Positions 52,527-61,705 of a stretch of 64,000 nt of DNA are shown here, piece after piece. Origin of the DNA: an uncultured Thermoanaerobaculia bacterium (GTDB lineage: Bacteria; Acidobacteriota; Thermoanaerobaculia; Multivoradales; Multivoraceae); NCBI GenBank assembly GCA_951812325.1, contig OX638294.1, positions 2,962,001-3,026,000 on the forward strand, in the 5' to 3' direction. Within the stretch, counting starts at the first letter, position 1. Each line of letters begins with the position of its first letter. The notes beneath the pieces were generated by a model. That model was not told the DNA's origin. It saw only the letters and a program-made list of their open reading frames with translations, and searched no databases. The translations under genes were made by a program, and so were the position numbers.

Positions 52527-53294
52527 ATGCAGCGCGAGGAACTTCTCGACCTGTTCCGGGGTGTGGCCTCGGGCCGTGTTTCGCCGGAAGACGCGCATGA
52601 GCGGGTGGCCCGGCTGCCGTATCTCGACCTGGGAGTGGCCAAACTCGACCTGTTCCGGGAACTCCGGAGCGGGCTGCCCGAAGTGGTCTTCGGCCAGGGC
52701 AAGACCGGGGAGGAGCTGGTCCGGATCGTCGAGTCCATGGTGGCGCATTCCGGTCGGGCGCTGGTCACGCGGGTGGCGGCCCCGGCGGCGGAGCGTTTGA
52801 GCGCGGCGGTCGCGGAAGGTTGTTACGAGCCGCGCGCCCGCGTCTGGACGGTGGGCCGGTTCGGGCCGGTGTCGGGTCGCCGGGTCGCGGTCGTCAGCGC
52901 GGGAACGTCGGACTTTCCGGTTGCGGAGGAGGCGGCGGTATGCGCCGCCTGGTTGGGGCACGAAGCGGGACGCATCCGGGATGTCGGCGTGGCCGGCCTG
53001 CAGCGCCTGCTCGGTGCGCTGGACGAGCTGCGGCGCGCGGACGTGGCCCTGGTCGTGGCTGGCATGGACGGCGCGCTGCCGACCGTGGTTGCGGGCCTGG
53101 TGCGCTGCCCGGTGGTCGCGGTGCCGACCAGCGTCGGCTACGGCGCCAGCTTCGAAGGCCTGGCGCCGCTGCTCACCATGCTCACGGCGTGCGCTCCGGG
53201 GGTTGCGGTGGTCAACATCGACAATGGGTTCGGCGCGGCGGCCCTGGCTCACCGGATCCTCGGGACGCGGGAAACCAGCATCGCATCGCCGTAG
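52527..53294 (+). CDS. larB: LarB-type nickel-pincer cofactor biosynthesis carboxylase
   Basis: 255 residues. The C-terminal AIR-carboxylase-like domain is clear: RVAVVSAGTSDFPVAEEAAVCAAWLGHEAGRIRDVGVAGLQRLL, VALVVAGMDGALPTVVAGLVRCPVVAVPTSVGYGASFEGLAPLLTML, and NIDNGFGAAALAHRIL. LarB carboxylates and hydrolyses nicotinate adenine dinucleotide. larC, the nickel-inserting partner, is not in this window. The 3' end overlaps the convergent queA by 46 bp. Confidence 0.92.
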   Translation: MQREELLDLFRGVASGRVSPEDAHERVARLPYLDLGVAKLDLFRELRSGLPEVVFGQGKTGEELVRIVESMVAHSGRALVTRVAAPAAERLSAAVAEGCYEPRARVWTVGRFGPVSGRRVAVVSAGTSDFPVAEEAAVCAAWLGHEAGRIRDVGVAGLQRLLGALDELRRADVALVVAGMDGALPTVVAGLVRCPVVAVPTSVGYGASFEGLAPLLTMLTACAPGVAVVNIDNGFGAAALAHRILGTRETSIASP

Positions 53295-54283
53295 GAGGTG
53301 AAGCGGAATCCGCCGGCCATGGCCTGCCGGTAGGCGTCGAGGGTGCGGTTCCGGCCGCCGAACGCGCAGACCAGCATGAGGAGCGTGGAGCGCGGCAGGT
53401 GGAAGTTCGTGATCAGGCGATCGGTGACCTGGAATTCGTGGCCGGGCCGGATGAAGAGCTTCGTGCGGCCTGCGCCGGCCGCGATGAGGCCCCCGCCGGC
53501 GGCCACGGTCTCCAGGGTGCGGACGACCGTGGTACCGACCGCGACCACGTTGCCGCCGCGGCTGCGCGCCCGGGCTACCGCCTGGGCCGTGTCGGCTGGA
53601 ACGTCGAACCGCTCGGAATCCATGATGTGGTCTTCCGGGTTTTCCGTCTTCACCGGACGGAAGGTGCCGGGACCCACGTGGAGCGTGATCCTGGCCAGCC
53701 TGACTCCGCGCCGGTCCAGCGCCTCGAGAATGGCGGGTGTGAAGTGGAGGCCCGCGGTCGGCGCGGCGACGGCGCCCGGCCTCGTGGCATACACGGTCTG
53801 GTAGCGGCCGCGGTCTCGCGGCGACGCCGGTCGATCGATGTAGGGCGGCAGGGGCACATCGCCGATCGCCTCGAGCAGAGGCCGTATCGGTTCGTCGAAG
53901 CGGAGCCGGAAGCGGCCGTCGGCGCGTCCCTCGATGCGGGCCGCGGGCCCGCCGTCCACCGAGAGACGGGCGCCCCGGGCCATCCGACGACCGGGACGCA
54001 GCAGGCACCACCACTCGGCCTGGGCCGCGCGTTCGACCAGCAGGATCTCGACCCGGCCTCCGGTGGGGCGGCGCGCCCGGAGCCTGGCGGGAATGACCCG
54101 GGTGTCGTTGACCACGAGCAGGTCGCCGGGGTCGAGCAGGTCCGGCAGAGCGCCGAAAGGCTGCTCCGCCGTGGTTCGATCCACGACGAGCAGACGGCTC
54201 CCGCCGCGTGGCCCGGGGTGCTGGGCGATCGCTTCCGGGGGCAGGTGGTAGTCGAAGTCCGAGGTGCGCAGGACCCCGGTCAC
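53249..54283 (-). CDS. queA: S-adenosylmethionine:tRNA ribosyltransferase-isomerase
   Basis: 344 residues, GTG start inside the stop of the permease gene. It adds the epoxycyclopentanediol precursor of queuosine to tRNA. LRTSDFDYHLPPEAIAQHP, SRLLVVDR, LLVVNDTRVIPARLRARR, YQTVYATRPGAVAAPTAGLHFT, ITLHVGPGTFRPVKTENPEDHIMDSERF, AVGTTVVRTLE and TKLFIRPGHEFQVTDRLITNFHLPRSTLLMLVCAF are all present. It is the last gene of the ABC transporter transcript, an unusual neighbour for queA. Confidence 0.95.
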   Translation of the reverse strand: MTGVLRTSDFDYHLPPEAIAQHPGPRGGSRLLVVDRTTAEQPFGALPDLLDPGDLLVVNDTRVIPARLRARRPTGGRVEILLVERAAQAEWWCLLRPGRRMARGARLSVDGGPAARIEGRADGRFRLRFDEPIRPLLEAIGDVPLPPYIDRPASPRDRGRYQTVYATRPGAVAAPTAGLHFTPAILEALDRRGVRLARITLHVGPGTFRPVKTENPEDHIMDSERFDVPADTAQAVARARSRGGNVVAVGTTVVRTLETVAAGGGLIAAGAGRTKLFIRPGHEFQVTDRLITNFHLPRSTLLMLVCAFGGRNRTLDAYRQAMAGGFRFTSYGDAMLVSRVPRIR

Positions 54284-55320
54284 GTCTGCCCCAGCCAGGT
54301 GCGGATCGCCCAGGGAGAACGGCGAGCTCCGCGGTCCGGGGCGGTTCGGACACCCGCCAGCCGGTCGCTCAACCCATCAGCCAGGAGACTGGAGCCGATC
54401 ACGGCCGCGGCGACCATCAGGCCGGGGAATGCGGCGATCCACCAGGCCGTCGTCAGGTGGCTCTGTCCGTCGGCGATCATCGATCCCCAACTGGCCTGGG
54501 GCGGTTGCACCCCCAATCCCAGGAAGGAGAGCGCCGCCTCGACCAGGATGCTGCCGCCCACCCGCAGGCTGGCGTCGATCAGCAGCGGTGTGCTCGCGTT
54601 CGGCAGCAGATGGCGTACCAGGACGCCGGCCGGCGAGCGCCCCGAGACGGCCGCGGCGAGGGCGAAGGGCTCCTGCTTCAACCGCAGGATTTCGGCGCGT
54701 ACCAGGCGGGCGAGCCCCATCCAGCCGGTGCCGCCGATCAGCACGACCAGGAGCCAGGTGCCGGGCCGATAGAGCGCCGCCAACAGCAGCACCAGGGCCA
54801 GGTGGGGGAAGCAGAGGAGTCCGTCCACCGTCCGCATCAGCACCTGGTCGACGAAACGCCCGCAGATCGCGGCCAGGGCGCCGACGGCCGTCCCGGCAGT
54901 GAGGGCGAGCGCCGCCGCAAGCAGCCCGATCGTCAGGGAAACCCGTGCACCGTGGAGCAGCCGCGAGAGCAGGTCGCGGCCGAGCGCATCGGTACCCAGC
55001 CAGGCCCGCCGCCGCTCGGTGATGCCGCGCTCGCCGAAATTCGTCACCGCGCTGAGCGGAAGGCGTTCCACGCCCGAACGCCGCTCCAGGACGAGGTGGT
55101 CGCCGTCGACGCGCACGTTCTCCGCCAGCCGTGAATCGCCGCCGACGGTCCGCACGACGAGCAGCGAGGACAGCGGCGGCCGTCGGCTCGATTCGGCGGC
55201 GTCGAGTTGCTGCGCCGGATCGTACGGCGCGAGCACGGGCGCGGCGGCGGCGAACAGGGCCAGGCAGGTGAGAATCCAGGCCCCCGTTCGGGCTGAGCGG
55301 GGCAGGGAAGAACGCCTCAT
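54280..55320 (-). CDS. Peptide ABC transporter permease, DppC/OppC-like
   Basis: 346 residues from the ATG at 55320, overlapping the dppB-like stop. N-terminal OppC-type helix (GAWILTCLALFAAAAPVLAPYDP), a periplasmic region of about 80 residues (RTVGGDSRLAENVRVDGDHLVLE) that is longer than usual, then the core after LGTDALGRDLLSRLLHGARVSL and the cytoplasmic EAA loop AAVSGRSPAGVLVRHLLPNA. Five to six helices are visible. It works with the DppB-like permease and the lipoprotein; no ATPase gene is present in the window. Confidence 0.88.
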   Translation of the reverse strand: MRRSSLPRSARTGAWILTCLALFAAAAPVLAPYDPAQQLDAAESSRRPPLSSLLVVRTVGGDSRLAENVRVDGDHLVLERRSGVERLPLSAVTNFGERGITERRRAWLGTDALGRDLLSRLLHGARVSLTIGLLAAALALTAGTAVGALAAICGRFVDQVLMRTVDGLLCFPHLALVLLLAALYRPGTWLLVVLIGGTGWMGLARLVRAEILRLKQEPFALAAAVSGRSPAGVLVRHLLPNASTPLLIDASLRVGGSILVEAALSFLGLGVQPPQASWGSMIADGQSHLTTAWWIAAFPGLMVAAAVIGSSLLADGLSDRLAGVRTAPDRGARRSPWAIRTWLGQT

Positions 55321-56282
55321 TCCACCTTGATCCTCGGGTCCAGGCGCAGCAGGATCAGGTCCGCGGCGAGCGAGGCGACGATGACGAGAACGGCGCCGTA
55401 AGCGGTTGCAGCGAGCACCACCGGAACGTCGCGGGCCTGGATGGCCTGGAGCGTGGCCGAACCCAGGCCCGGCCACGTGAACACCGACTCCGCGACGATC
55501 GCTCCGGAAAGCAGCAGCGGCGCCGAGACGGCGGCCATCTGCACCAGCCGGGGGCCGGCGTGACCGAGGCCGTGAACGAGCAGGATTCGCGTGTCGGGGA
55601 GGCCGCGTGCGCGCGCCGCGCGGCCTGCCCTGGTGGACCGGAACTCGATCAGCGAAGTCCGGGTGTAGCGCGCGATGTCTCCTGCCATGGACAGGCCCAG
55701 GACCAGGGCGGGGAGCCACAGGTGGGCCAGCACGTCGAGGACGGTCGCCAGAGGTCCGAGTTCGAACGCGGCAGCGGACGTCATGCCGCCGGTGGGCGCC
55801 AACCCCAGGCCGACCCCGAGTACCAGCACCGCCATCAGGCCGACCCAGAAGGTCGGCAGCGCGTAGACGAGCAGGCTTGCCGTCCGGACGCCGAGGTCGA
55901 GCCAGGAGTCGGGTCGGCGCGCGGCGAGGAGGCCCAGGCCGATCCCGAGCGCGTACTGCGCGAGCAGCGCGGCGCCGGCGAGCAGCAGGGTGGGCGGGAG
56001 CGACTCGAGCAGGAGTTCCGCGACCGGCCGTCCCGTCTGGTACGACTCTCCCCAGTCCCAGGAGCTGACGACAGCACCGAGCCAGCTCAGGTACCGGGAC
56101 GGCAGGGGCCGGTCGAGTCCATGGAGCGCTCGCAGCCGCTCCGTCTGCTCGGGCGAAATACGTGGGTCGGTGGGCGCCAGCGGATCGCCGGGCGCCAGCG
56201 CGACCGCGGCGAAGGTCAGGGTCAGGACGATCAGGAAGAGGACGGCGGCGGCCGCCAGCCGGCGCAACAGGAAGCGGATCAC
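55317..56282 (-). CDS. Peptide ABC transporter permease, DppB/OppB-like
   Basis: 321 residues. Hallmark start IRFLLRRLAAAAVLFLIVLTLTFAAVALAPGDP, then RLRALHGLDRPLPSRYLSWLGAVVSSWDWGESY, six helices, and the EAA-type loop RAARARGLPDTRILLVHGLGHAG before AESVFTWPGLGSATLQAIQARD. It starts one base after the binding-protein stop and overlaps the dppC-like start. The pair should form the membrane channel of a peptide or nickel-type importer. Confidence 0.9.
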   Translation of the reverse strand: MIRFLLRRLAAAAVLFLIVLTLTFAAVALAPGDPLAPTDPRISPEQTERLRALHGLDRPLPSRYLSWLGAVVSSWDWGESYQTGRPVAELLLESLPPTLLLAGAALLAQYALGIGLGLLAARRPDSWLDLGVRTASLLVYALPTFWVGLMAVLVLGVGLGLAPTGGMTSAAAFELGPLATVLDVLAHLWLPALVLGLSMAGDIARYTRTSLIEFRSTRAGRAARARGLPDTRILLVHGLGHAGPRLVQMAAVSAPLLLSGAIVAESVFTWPGLGSATLQAIQARDVPVVLAATAYGAVLVIVASLAADLILLRLDPRIKVE

Positions 56283-56283
56283 G

Positions 56284-57867
56284 CTACTCGCGCCAGGCCC
56301 ATTCCTCGAGGTTGGCGAGTGGACTCAAGGCGTTTGGCGCCACCGACTCGAGTTCCTCGTCGTGCGCGGCCAGACTCATCGACTCCCAGAGGACGAGCAG
56401 CGGCTGGTCTTCGTGCAGGATGCGCTGCAGCCGATGGAGATCCTCGCGGCCCTCCAGTGGATCGGGCCGGGAGGAGAACGTGTCGATCAGCCGGTCGACC
56501 TCCGGATTCGCGTAGGCGGCGAAGTTGAAGCCGCCTATCTCTTCGCTGTGAAAGAGCGCGCGAAAGTCGAGGTTCGTGTCGATCGCGAAGCCGGACGCGG
56601 CGGCGTCGAAGTCCTGTTCATGCAGCTTCGCGTTGAGGGCGCTCGGCTCCACGCGACGCGGCTGGGCGTCGATGCCGACGGCGCGGAGATCCGCCTGAAT
56701 CATCTGCATGGCGTTCCAGCGCGAAATGGCGCCGGTGTAGGTCGCCAGTTCGAAACGAAACGGCGCGCCGCCTCGATCGAGAATGCCGTCGCCGTCGGCG
56801 TCGATCCATCCGGCGTCGGCCAGCGCCGCGCGGGCGGCCGCGGGATCGTGGGGCCATGGTTCCAGGTTCGTGTCGTGAGCCCATGTGGTGGAGATGACAG
56901 GACTGGCGCCGACCTTGGCGTGGCCATGCCAGATGGTGTCCACGATCGCCCGGCGGTCGATCGCCAGGGCGAGTGCGCGGCGGGTTGCCGCGTCCTCGAA
57001 CCACGGTTTGCGGGTGTTCCACACCACGAAGGCGTACTGCCGGTTGTTGTAGGCAATCAGGCGGAGGCCGGGCCGGCCGTCGATGCGGGCCGCGTCCGCG
57101 GCCGTGATTCCGGAGGCAACGTCGAGTTCGCCGGCCAGGAGCTGGTTGACGAGCGCCGTGCCGTCGGGCACGGCGCGCAGGATGACGCGCTCCGCCCGTG
57201 GCGGACCGGCTTCGAAGTGGCCTTCGTTGCGCCCGAGGACGAGTTCCCGGCCAGGTGTCCGACTCTCGAGCCGGAAGGGGCCGTTGGTGGCCAGGCCTTC
57301 GAAGAACCAGCCCGGATCGCTGCGCCATTCGGTGAACGGCCGCGTCTCCCAGGCGTGTCGGGGAAGGATCGTGCCGGTCGACACGTCGGCCAGCGCGGTG
57401 GGCAGGTCGGCGTTGAAGTGGAAGCGCACGGTGTGTGGTGCGACCACCTCGACGTTGGTGATCGAGTCCTTGTAGTCGGAGTAGGCCCAGGCCACGTCGG
57501 CGTTCACCTGCGCCAGCCAGGTGAAGCGGACATCCTCGGCAGTCACGGGCTGGCCGTCGCTCCATCGCGCGTCCGAGCGAAGTCGGACGGTGAGTTGCAG
57601 CCGGTCCCCTGAGAACTCCCAACCTTCCGCCAGACCGGGCGCCCAGACCGGCGGGCCGTCGCGGAGATCGCCCTGCTCCTCCATCAGAGACAGGAACATC
57701 TGGTCGTTGATGGCCTGGTAGGCCAGCGTCGGCGGGCCGATCAGTTCGTTCGGCGTCGGGTACTCGAAGCGCAGACCGACCCTGACGCTCGTCGTGTCGC
57801 GCGGGGTTCCGGTGCTGCAACCCAGGCCGACCACGGCGGCCAACCCGGCAACAGCGAATCGCCGCAA
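56284..57867 (-). CDS. Peptide ABC transporter substrate-binding lipoprotein
   Basis: 527 residues if started at the TTG at 57867, which gives a textbook lipoprotein signal (RRFAVAGLAAVVGLGCS, Cys near 17). The open frame extends to an ATG at 58020 or 58038 with about 50 Arg-rich residues unlikely to be translated. SBP_bac_5 features: GLAEGWEFSGDRLQLTVRLRSDARWSDGQPVTAEDVRFTW, ATNGPFRLESRTPGRELVL, RRALALAIDRRAIVDTIWHG and NPEVDRLIDTF. First gene of the operon, divergent from the histidine kinase. Confidence 0.85.
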   Translation of the reverse strand: MRRFAVAGLAAVVGLGCSTGTPRDTTSVRVGLRFEYPTPNELIGPPTLAYQAINDQMFLSLMEEQGDLRDGPPVWAPGLAEGWEFSGDRLQLTVRLRSDARWSDGQPVTAEDVRFTWLAQVNADVAWAYSDYKDSITNVEVVAPHTVRFHFNADLPTALADVSTGTILPRHAWETRPFTEWRSDPGWFFEGLATNGPFRLESRTPGRELVLGRNEGHFEAGPPRAERVILRAVPDGTALVNQLLAGELDVASGITAADAARIDGRPGLRLIAYNNRQYAFVVWNTRKPWFEDAATRRALALAIDRRAIVDTIWHGHAKVGASPVISTTWAHDTNLEPWPHDPAAARAALADAGWIDADGDGILDRGGAPFRFELATYTGAISRWNAMQMIQADLRAVGIDAQPRRVEPSALNAKLHEQDFDAAASGFAIDTNLDFRALFHSEEIGGFNFAAYANPEVDRLIDTFSSRPDPLEGREDLHRLQRILHEDQPLLVLWESMSLAAHDEELESVAPNALSPLANLEEWAWRE

Positions 57868-58079
57868 CGGCAGGTACCTGCGCGACCTGATCCGCCGACA
57901 CCTGGAGTCCGCCGCCCGCGCCGAGCGCCGGCGGAAAGCGCCGTGAGCCCTGCCGACACGCTTCGGACGGCCCGGACGCTGACTGAGGCCGGAGTCCCTG
58001 AACGGCCGGCCGCGGCCCATGCCCGCGTGAACAATCACGGAATCATCGTATACCCCGCCCCTCTTGTAGCGTTTGCGGG

Positions 58080-59453
58080 ATGTTGGACTGGCTCGGCAGC
58101 GACACCAGGCAACGGCGGCGCCGGATGTGGGCGGCGATCGTCGGCGTCTTCGTGACCGCCGACCTCAGTCTTTTCGGCTGGTTGATTTTCCGATCTCTGT
58201 CGCAGCGCGAGGTGAACCGGATCGTGGTGGAGGCGCGCGCCGAAGCCGAGGAACTGGCGGAGGGGATCGCAGGCCGGGTGGAAACCACCGGGCGTGATCT
58301 GTACACCGCGATGGCGACCGAGTCCGAGACGCGCAGCTACATCAACAGTGTGCTGGTTCAGCGCGACATCGTGGACACCGTGGAGATCCGCGACACGGAT
58401 GACCGGCTGGTGTTCCGCAACCGTCGGGAGGAAACGCAGACGGCCGGCGGGGAGCCGCCGAACCTGGAGTCCCCGGATCTCGTCGCGGAGACGTTCACCC
58501 GTGAGACGCCCTACGAGGAGGTCCGGGTGCCGGTGGGCGACATCGGTACCTTCGTGATCGGTATCTCGCGTGCCGAACTGCAGCAACGGCTGGCCGTCCT
58601 GCGCCGGGAGCTGCTGCGGCAGGCGGCGATCATCGCCGTACTGACGGTGGCTCTGTTCGTTGCCGGCTACGTGATCTACAGCCGGCTCTCACGGCGGGCG
58701 GCGTTCGCCGAGCGCCAGGCGCAGGAGGCGGAGCAGATGGCGTACGTCGGCACCCTGGCGTCCGGCCTCGCCCACGAGATCCGCAGTCCCCTGAACTCAC
58801 TGAATCTCAACATGCAGATGCTCCAGGAGGAGATGGTTGCGGACGAAGACCCGGCCGGTACGCAGTCGTCGCAGCGGCTGGTGGCGATCACGCGTTCCGA
58901 GGTCGGCCGCCTGGAGCGTCTGGTTTCCGACTTCCTCAGCTACGCGCGTCCGGCCGATCTGGATCTTCAGAGCACGACCGCGGCCGAGTTGCTGCGTCAC
59001 TGCGCCGAGGTGGTGGCCGGCAAGTTGCGCTCGGAGCAGGTGGGTTCGGAAATCGACGATCGAACCGGAGGCGCCGTGTTCCAGGTCGACCGCGCGCAGG
59101 CGAATCAGCTGCTGCTCAACCTCGTCGACAATGCGGTCGAGGCGATGAACGGCTGCGACCATCCACGTCTTCGGCTGGAGGCCGAGATTCGCGATGGATC
59201 GGTCGTGCTGGCGGTGGGTGACAACGGTCCCGGCGTCAACGGGGCGGAACGCGAGCGGGTCTTCGACCTGTTCCATTCCGGACGCCGCGGGGGCACCGGC
59301 CTGGGGCTGGCCATCGTACGCCGCATCGCCAACGCGCACGGCGGCGAGGCGCGGGTCCGGGATGACGGCCGTGCCGGCGCCACCTTCGAGGTGGAACTGC
59401 CCATGGCGCCTGGCTCGGCCCCGACCGGCGTGACGGAGCCTCGGCGTCGGTGA
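58080..59453 (+). CDS. Membrane sensor histidine kinase
   Basis: 457 residues. Membrane helix 1 at about 18-38 (AAIVGVFVTADLSLFGWLIF), an extracytoplasmic domain to about 180, helix 2 (AAIIAVLTVALFVAGYVIYS), a short linker, HisKA with phospho-His near 232 (SGLAHEIRSPLNSLNLNMQML), N-box QLLLNLVDNAVEAM, G1 VGDNGPGVNGAERERVFDLF and G2 GGTGLGLAIVRRIA. No response regulator is adjacent, so its partner is elsewhere. Its start lies 212 bp from the divergent transporter operon, which it might control; that is inference. Confidence 0.88.
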   Translation: MLDWLGSDTRQRRRRMWAAIVGVFVTADLSLFGWLIFRSLSQREVNRIVVEARAEAEELAEGIAGRVETTGRDLYTAMATESETRSYINSVLVQRDIVDTVEIRDTDDRLVFRNRREETQTAGGEPPNLESPDLVAETFTRETPYEEVRVPVGDIGTFVIGISRAELQQRLAVLRRELLRQAAIIAVLTVALFVAGYVIYSRLSRRAAFAERQAQEAEQMAYVGTLASGLAHEIRSPLNSLNLNMQMLQEEMVADEDPAGTQSSQRLVAITRSEVGRLERLVSDFLSYARPADLDLQSTTAAELLRHCAEVVAGKLRSEQVGSEIDDRTGGAVFQVDRAQANQLLLNLVDNAVEAMNGCDHPRLRLEAEIRDGSVVLAVGDNGPGVNGAERERVFDLFHSGRRGGTGLGLAIVRRIANAHGGEARVRDDGRAGATFEVELPMAPGSAPTGVTEPRRR

Positions 59454-59722
59454 CGGCCGGACCCTCCGCGTCGGCCCGCCGCGTCGTGCCGGCTCCAGGC
59501 CGCATCCCGATCACAAGACGTACCCGACACCTGCCTTGGGGGCTTTGACCATCAAGCGACTGACTCCGTTCAACTGGTGAAAGCGAACGTTGCAGGGAAG
59601 AGAGGCAAAGAGATGTTCGGGAAGGACCAGAGAAGCGGAGCAAATGCAGGCCTCCTGCCCGCCCGCACTCGGCGTGGATGCACTGGACGTTGGAAAGGTC
59701 CTGCCGGACAGTGCGGCCGTCA

Positions 59723-59752
59723 TTGACCCGGCGATCGTGCGGGTGCTATTGT
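59723..59752 (+). promoter_or_regulatory. Sigma-70-type promoter for rplU-rpmA
   Basis: TTGACC (59723-59728), an 18-bp spacer and TATTGT (59747-59752) lie about 135 bp before rplU, a good -35/-10 pair. The remainder of the 437-bp gap (59454-59890) shows only short overlapping frames with no support; the leader downstream of the promoter could carry L21-type regulation, but no fold was established. Confidence 0.55.
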
Positions 59753-59890
59753 CTGCCGTCGCCTGCCGTTTCGGCGGCGGTTTGGCGCGGCAGCGCCGGG
59801 TCGTCCCGCAGGTGGAGCTTCCGCGGAGACAGCAGAGGACGAATGACGTTGGCGGCGCCGCGACACAGGCGTTGCCCCAGAGAGATGACC

Positions 59891-60220
59891 ATGTACGCAG
59901 TGATAGAGACCGGCGGCAAGCAGGTCCGGGTCGCAGAGGGCGATGTCGTCGACCTGGAGCGCGTCGCGGGCGCCGAGAACGGTTCGGAGGTGGTCTTCGA
60001 CCGTGTCCTGATGATTGGCGGCGGTGAGGGCGAAGCCGCGGTGGGCGAGCCTGTCGTCGAGGGCGCGCGGGTGCGGGCGTCCCTCGTGTCCGACCTGCGT
60101 GGGCCCAAGATCATCGTCTTCAAGTTCAAGCGCCGCAAGGGCTACCGTCGGCGCAATGGACACCGGCAGGACCTGCAGCGTTTCCGGATCGAGGCAATCG
60201 AACGAGCGGCCGGGGCCTGA
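59891..60220 (+). CDS. rplU: 50S ribosomal protein L21
   Basis: 109 residues from the ATG at 59891 (an ATG two codons earlier, 59885, is possible). [61 protein letters not shown] and the RIEAI end are typical. It binds 23S rRNA. rpmA follows after 25 bp, and obgE, nadD and rsfS complete the usual cluster. Confidence 0.97.
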   Translation: MYAVIETGGKQVRVAEGDVVDLERVAGAENGSEVVFDRVLMIGGGEGEAAVGEPVVEGARVRASLVSDLRGPKIIVFKFKRRKGYRRRNGHRQDLQRFRIEAIERAAGA

Positions 60221-60245
60221 GGCCCCGCAACGGAGGTTCACGGAG

Positions 60246-60503
60246 ATGGCGCACAAGAAGGGCCAGGGCTCGAGCCGAAACGGCCGCGATTCGAACCCCA
60301 AGAATCTGGGTGTGAAGCGCTACGCGGGCGAGAGCGTGACCGGCGGGACGATCATCGTCCGCCAGCGCGGGACCCGCTTCTTTCCCGGAGAGAACGTGGG
60401 GCGCGGCAATGACGACACCCTCTACGCCCGGGCGCCCGGCGTGGTCGAGTTCCGCAAGCGCGGCCGGCGCGGCACGCTGGTCAACGTTCATCCGGCCGGC
60501 TAG
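60246..60503 (+). CDS. rpmA: 50S ribosomal protein L27
   Basis: 85 residues: [30 protein letters not shown], then [29 protein letters not shown] and a basic end. The N-terminus begins directly with AHKKGQGS, so no Prp-type processing of an N-terminal extension is needed, unlike in Firmicutes. The stop codon lies inside the 28-bp dispersed repeat. Confidence 0.97.
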   Translation: MAHKKGQGSSRNGRDSNPKNLGVKRYAGESVTGGTIIVRQRGTRFFPGENVGRGNDDTLYARAPGVVEFRKRGRRGTLVNVHPAG

Positions 60504-60527
60504 GAGGGTTCGCAGCGTTGTCGCTGC
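60500..60527 (+). repeat. 28-bp dispersed repeat at a gene end (pair with 39445-39472)
   Basis: CTAGGAGGGTTCGCAGCGTT then GTCGCTGC, one mismatch from the copy at the pcm stop codon, again starting exactly at a TAG stop. The gap to obgE continues to 60649 with no other clear feature. Confidence 0.75.
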
Positions 60528-60649
60528 GTTGTCCCGCAGGGGAAGGCGGCGGGCTTCCTGGCGGCGGTTGGTCCATGGGAGTCTGCTGCGCCGCCGACCG
60601 GCCGGATGACGACCGGTCATCGCGGCGCCGACTCCGCCGGGATCGGTAG

Positions 60650-61705
60650 ATGCACTTCATCGACGAAGCTGTCATCGATGTCCTCGGGGGCGCCGGCGGC
60701 AACGGTTGCATGGCCTTCCGGCGCGAGAAATTCGTTCCGCACGGAGGCCCCTCGGGTGGCGACGGGGGCCATGGCGGCAGTGTCGTCCTGGTGGGCTCTT
60801 CGGGTCTCGGCACGTTGTACCGCCTCACATTCCCCGCCAACTACCACGCGGAGCGGGGCCGGCACGGCGAGGGCTCGAACAAGACCGGCAGGAGCGGCGG
60901 TGATCTGTTGATTCCCGTGCCGCTCGGTACGGAGGTTCACGACGCGGAGAGCGGTGAGGCTCTGGGGGAGGTTGTGAGGGAGGACGAACGGCTGGTCGTT
61001 GCCCGTGGCGGCGGCGGCGGCCGCGGCAACGCCCGTTTCAAGAGCGCGCGGCAGCGGGCGCCGAGGCGTACCGAGCCGGGGAGGCCGGGCGAGCAGAAGC
61101 GGCTCCGCCTGGAGTTGAAACTGCTCGCCGATGTCGGGGTCGTCGGCCTGCCGAATGCCGGCAAGTCCACGTTGATCAGCGTTCTGACCGCGGCCAGGCC
61201 GAAGATCGCGGACTATCCCTTCACGACCCTGGCGCCTCAGCTCGGCGTGGTGGGGCCGCCGGCGCTGCCGGTGGAAGCGGAGCCCTTCGTGATCGCCGAT
61301 CTGCCGGGCCTGATAGCGGGCGCCGCCCGGGGCGCCGGACTCGGCACGCGCTTCCTCCGTCACGTCGAGCGGTGCCGTGTGCTGCTTCACCTGGTCGACC
61401 TCGGGCCGCATCCGGATGCGGCCGCGAGCAGGGTGGGGGAAGCCGTGGAAACGATCAGCGCCGAACTGGCGGCCTTCGACGAGGATCTCCTGCGGCGGCC
61501 CCGGATTCTGTGCGGCTCGAAGCTCGATATCGCCGACGAGGAAAGGCGCCGCGAGCTTCATCAGGTGGCCGCGAACGCGGGACTGGAGGCGCTCGAGATT
61601 TCGGCCGTGGCGGGAGCGGGTCTGGCGCCGCTGGTGCGCGAACTGAGGAAACTGCTCGAGGTCGGGGAGGCAGCGGACGACGGGACTTCGGGAGCCCGGC
61701 GATGA
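60650..61705 (+). CDS. obgE: GTPase Obg/CgtA
   Basis: 351 residues. Obg glycine-rich fold at 1-157 (FIDEAVIDVLGGAGGNGCMAFRREKFVPHGGPSGGDGGHGG; GRHGEGSNKTGRSGGD), then the G domain: G1 GLPNAGKSTLISVL, switch DYPFTTLAP, G3 IADLPGLIAGAARGAGLG, a G4-like GSKLD, G5 EISAVAGAGL. It takes part in 50S assembly and stress control. The long OCT domain is absent, as in most bacteria. The stop overlaps the nadD start (ATGA). Confidence 0.96.
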   Translation: MHFIDEAVIDVLGGAGGNGCMAFRREKFVPHGGPSGGDGGHGGSVVLVGSSGLGTLYRLTFPANYHAERGRHGEGSNKTGRSGGDLLIPVPLGTEVHDAESGEALGEVVREDERLVVARGGGGGRGNARFKSARQRAPRRTEPGRPGEQKRLRLELKLLADVGVVGLPNAGKSTLISVLTAARPKIADYPFTTLAPQLGVVGPPALPVEAEPFVIADLPGLIAGAARGAGLGTRFLRHVERCRVLLHLVDLGPHPDAAASRVGEAVETISAELAAFDEDLLRRPRILCGSKLDIADEERRRELHQVAANAGLEALEISAVAGAGLAPLVRELRKLLEVGEAADDGTSGARR

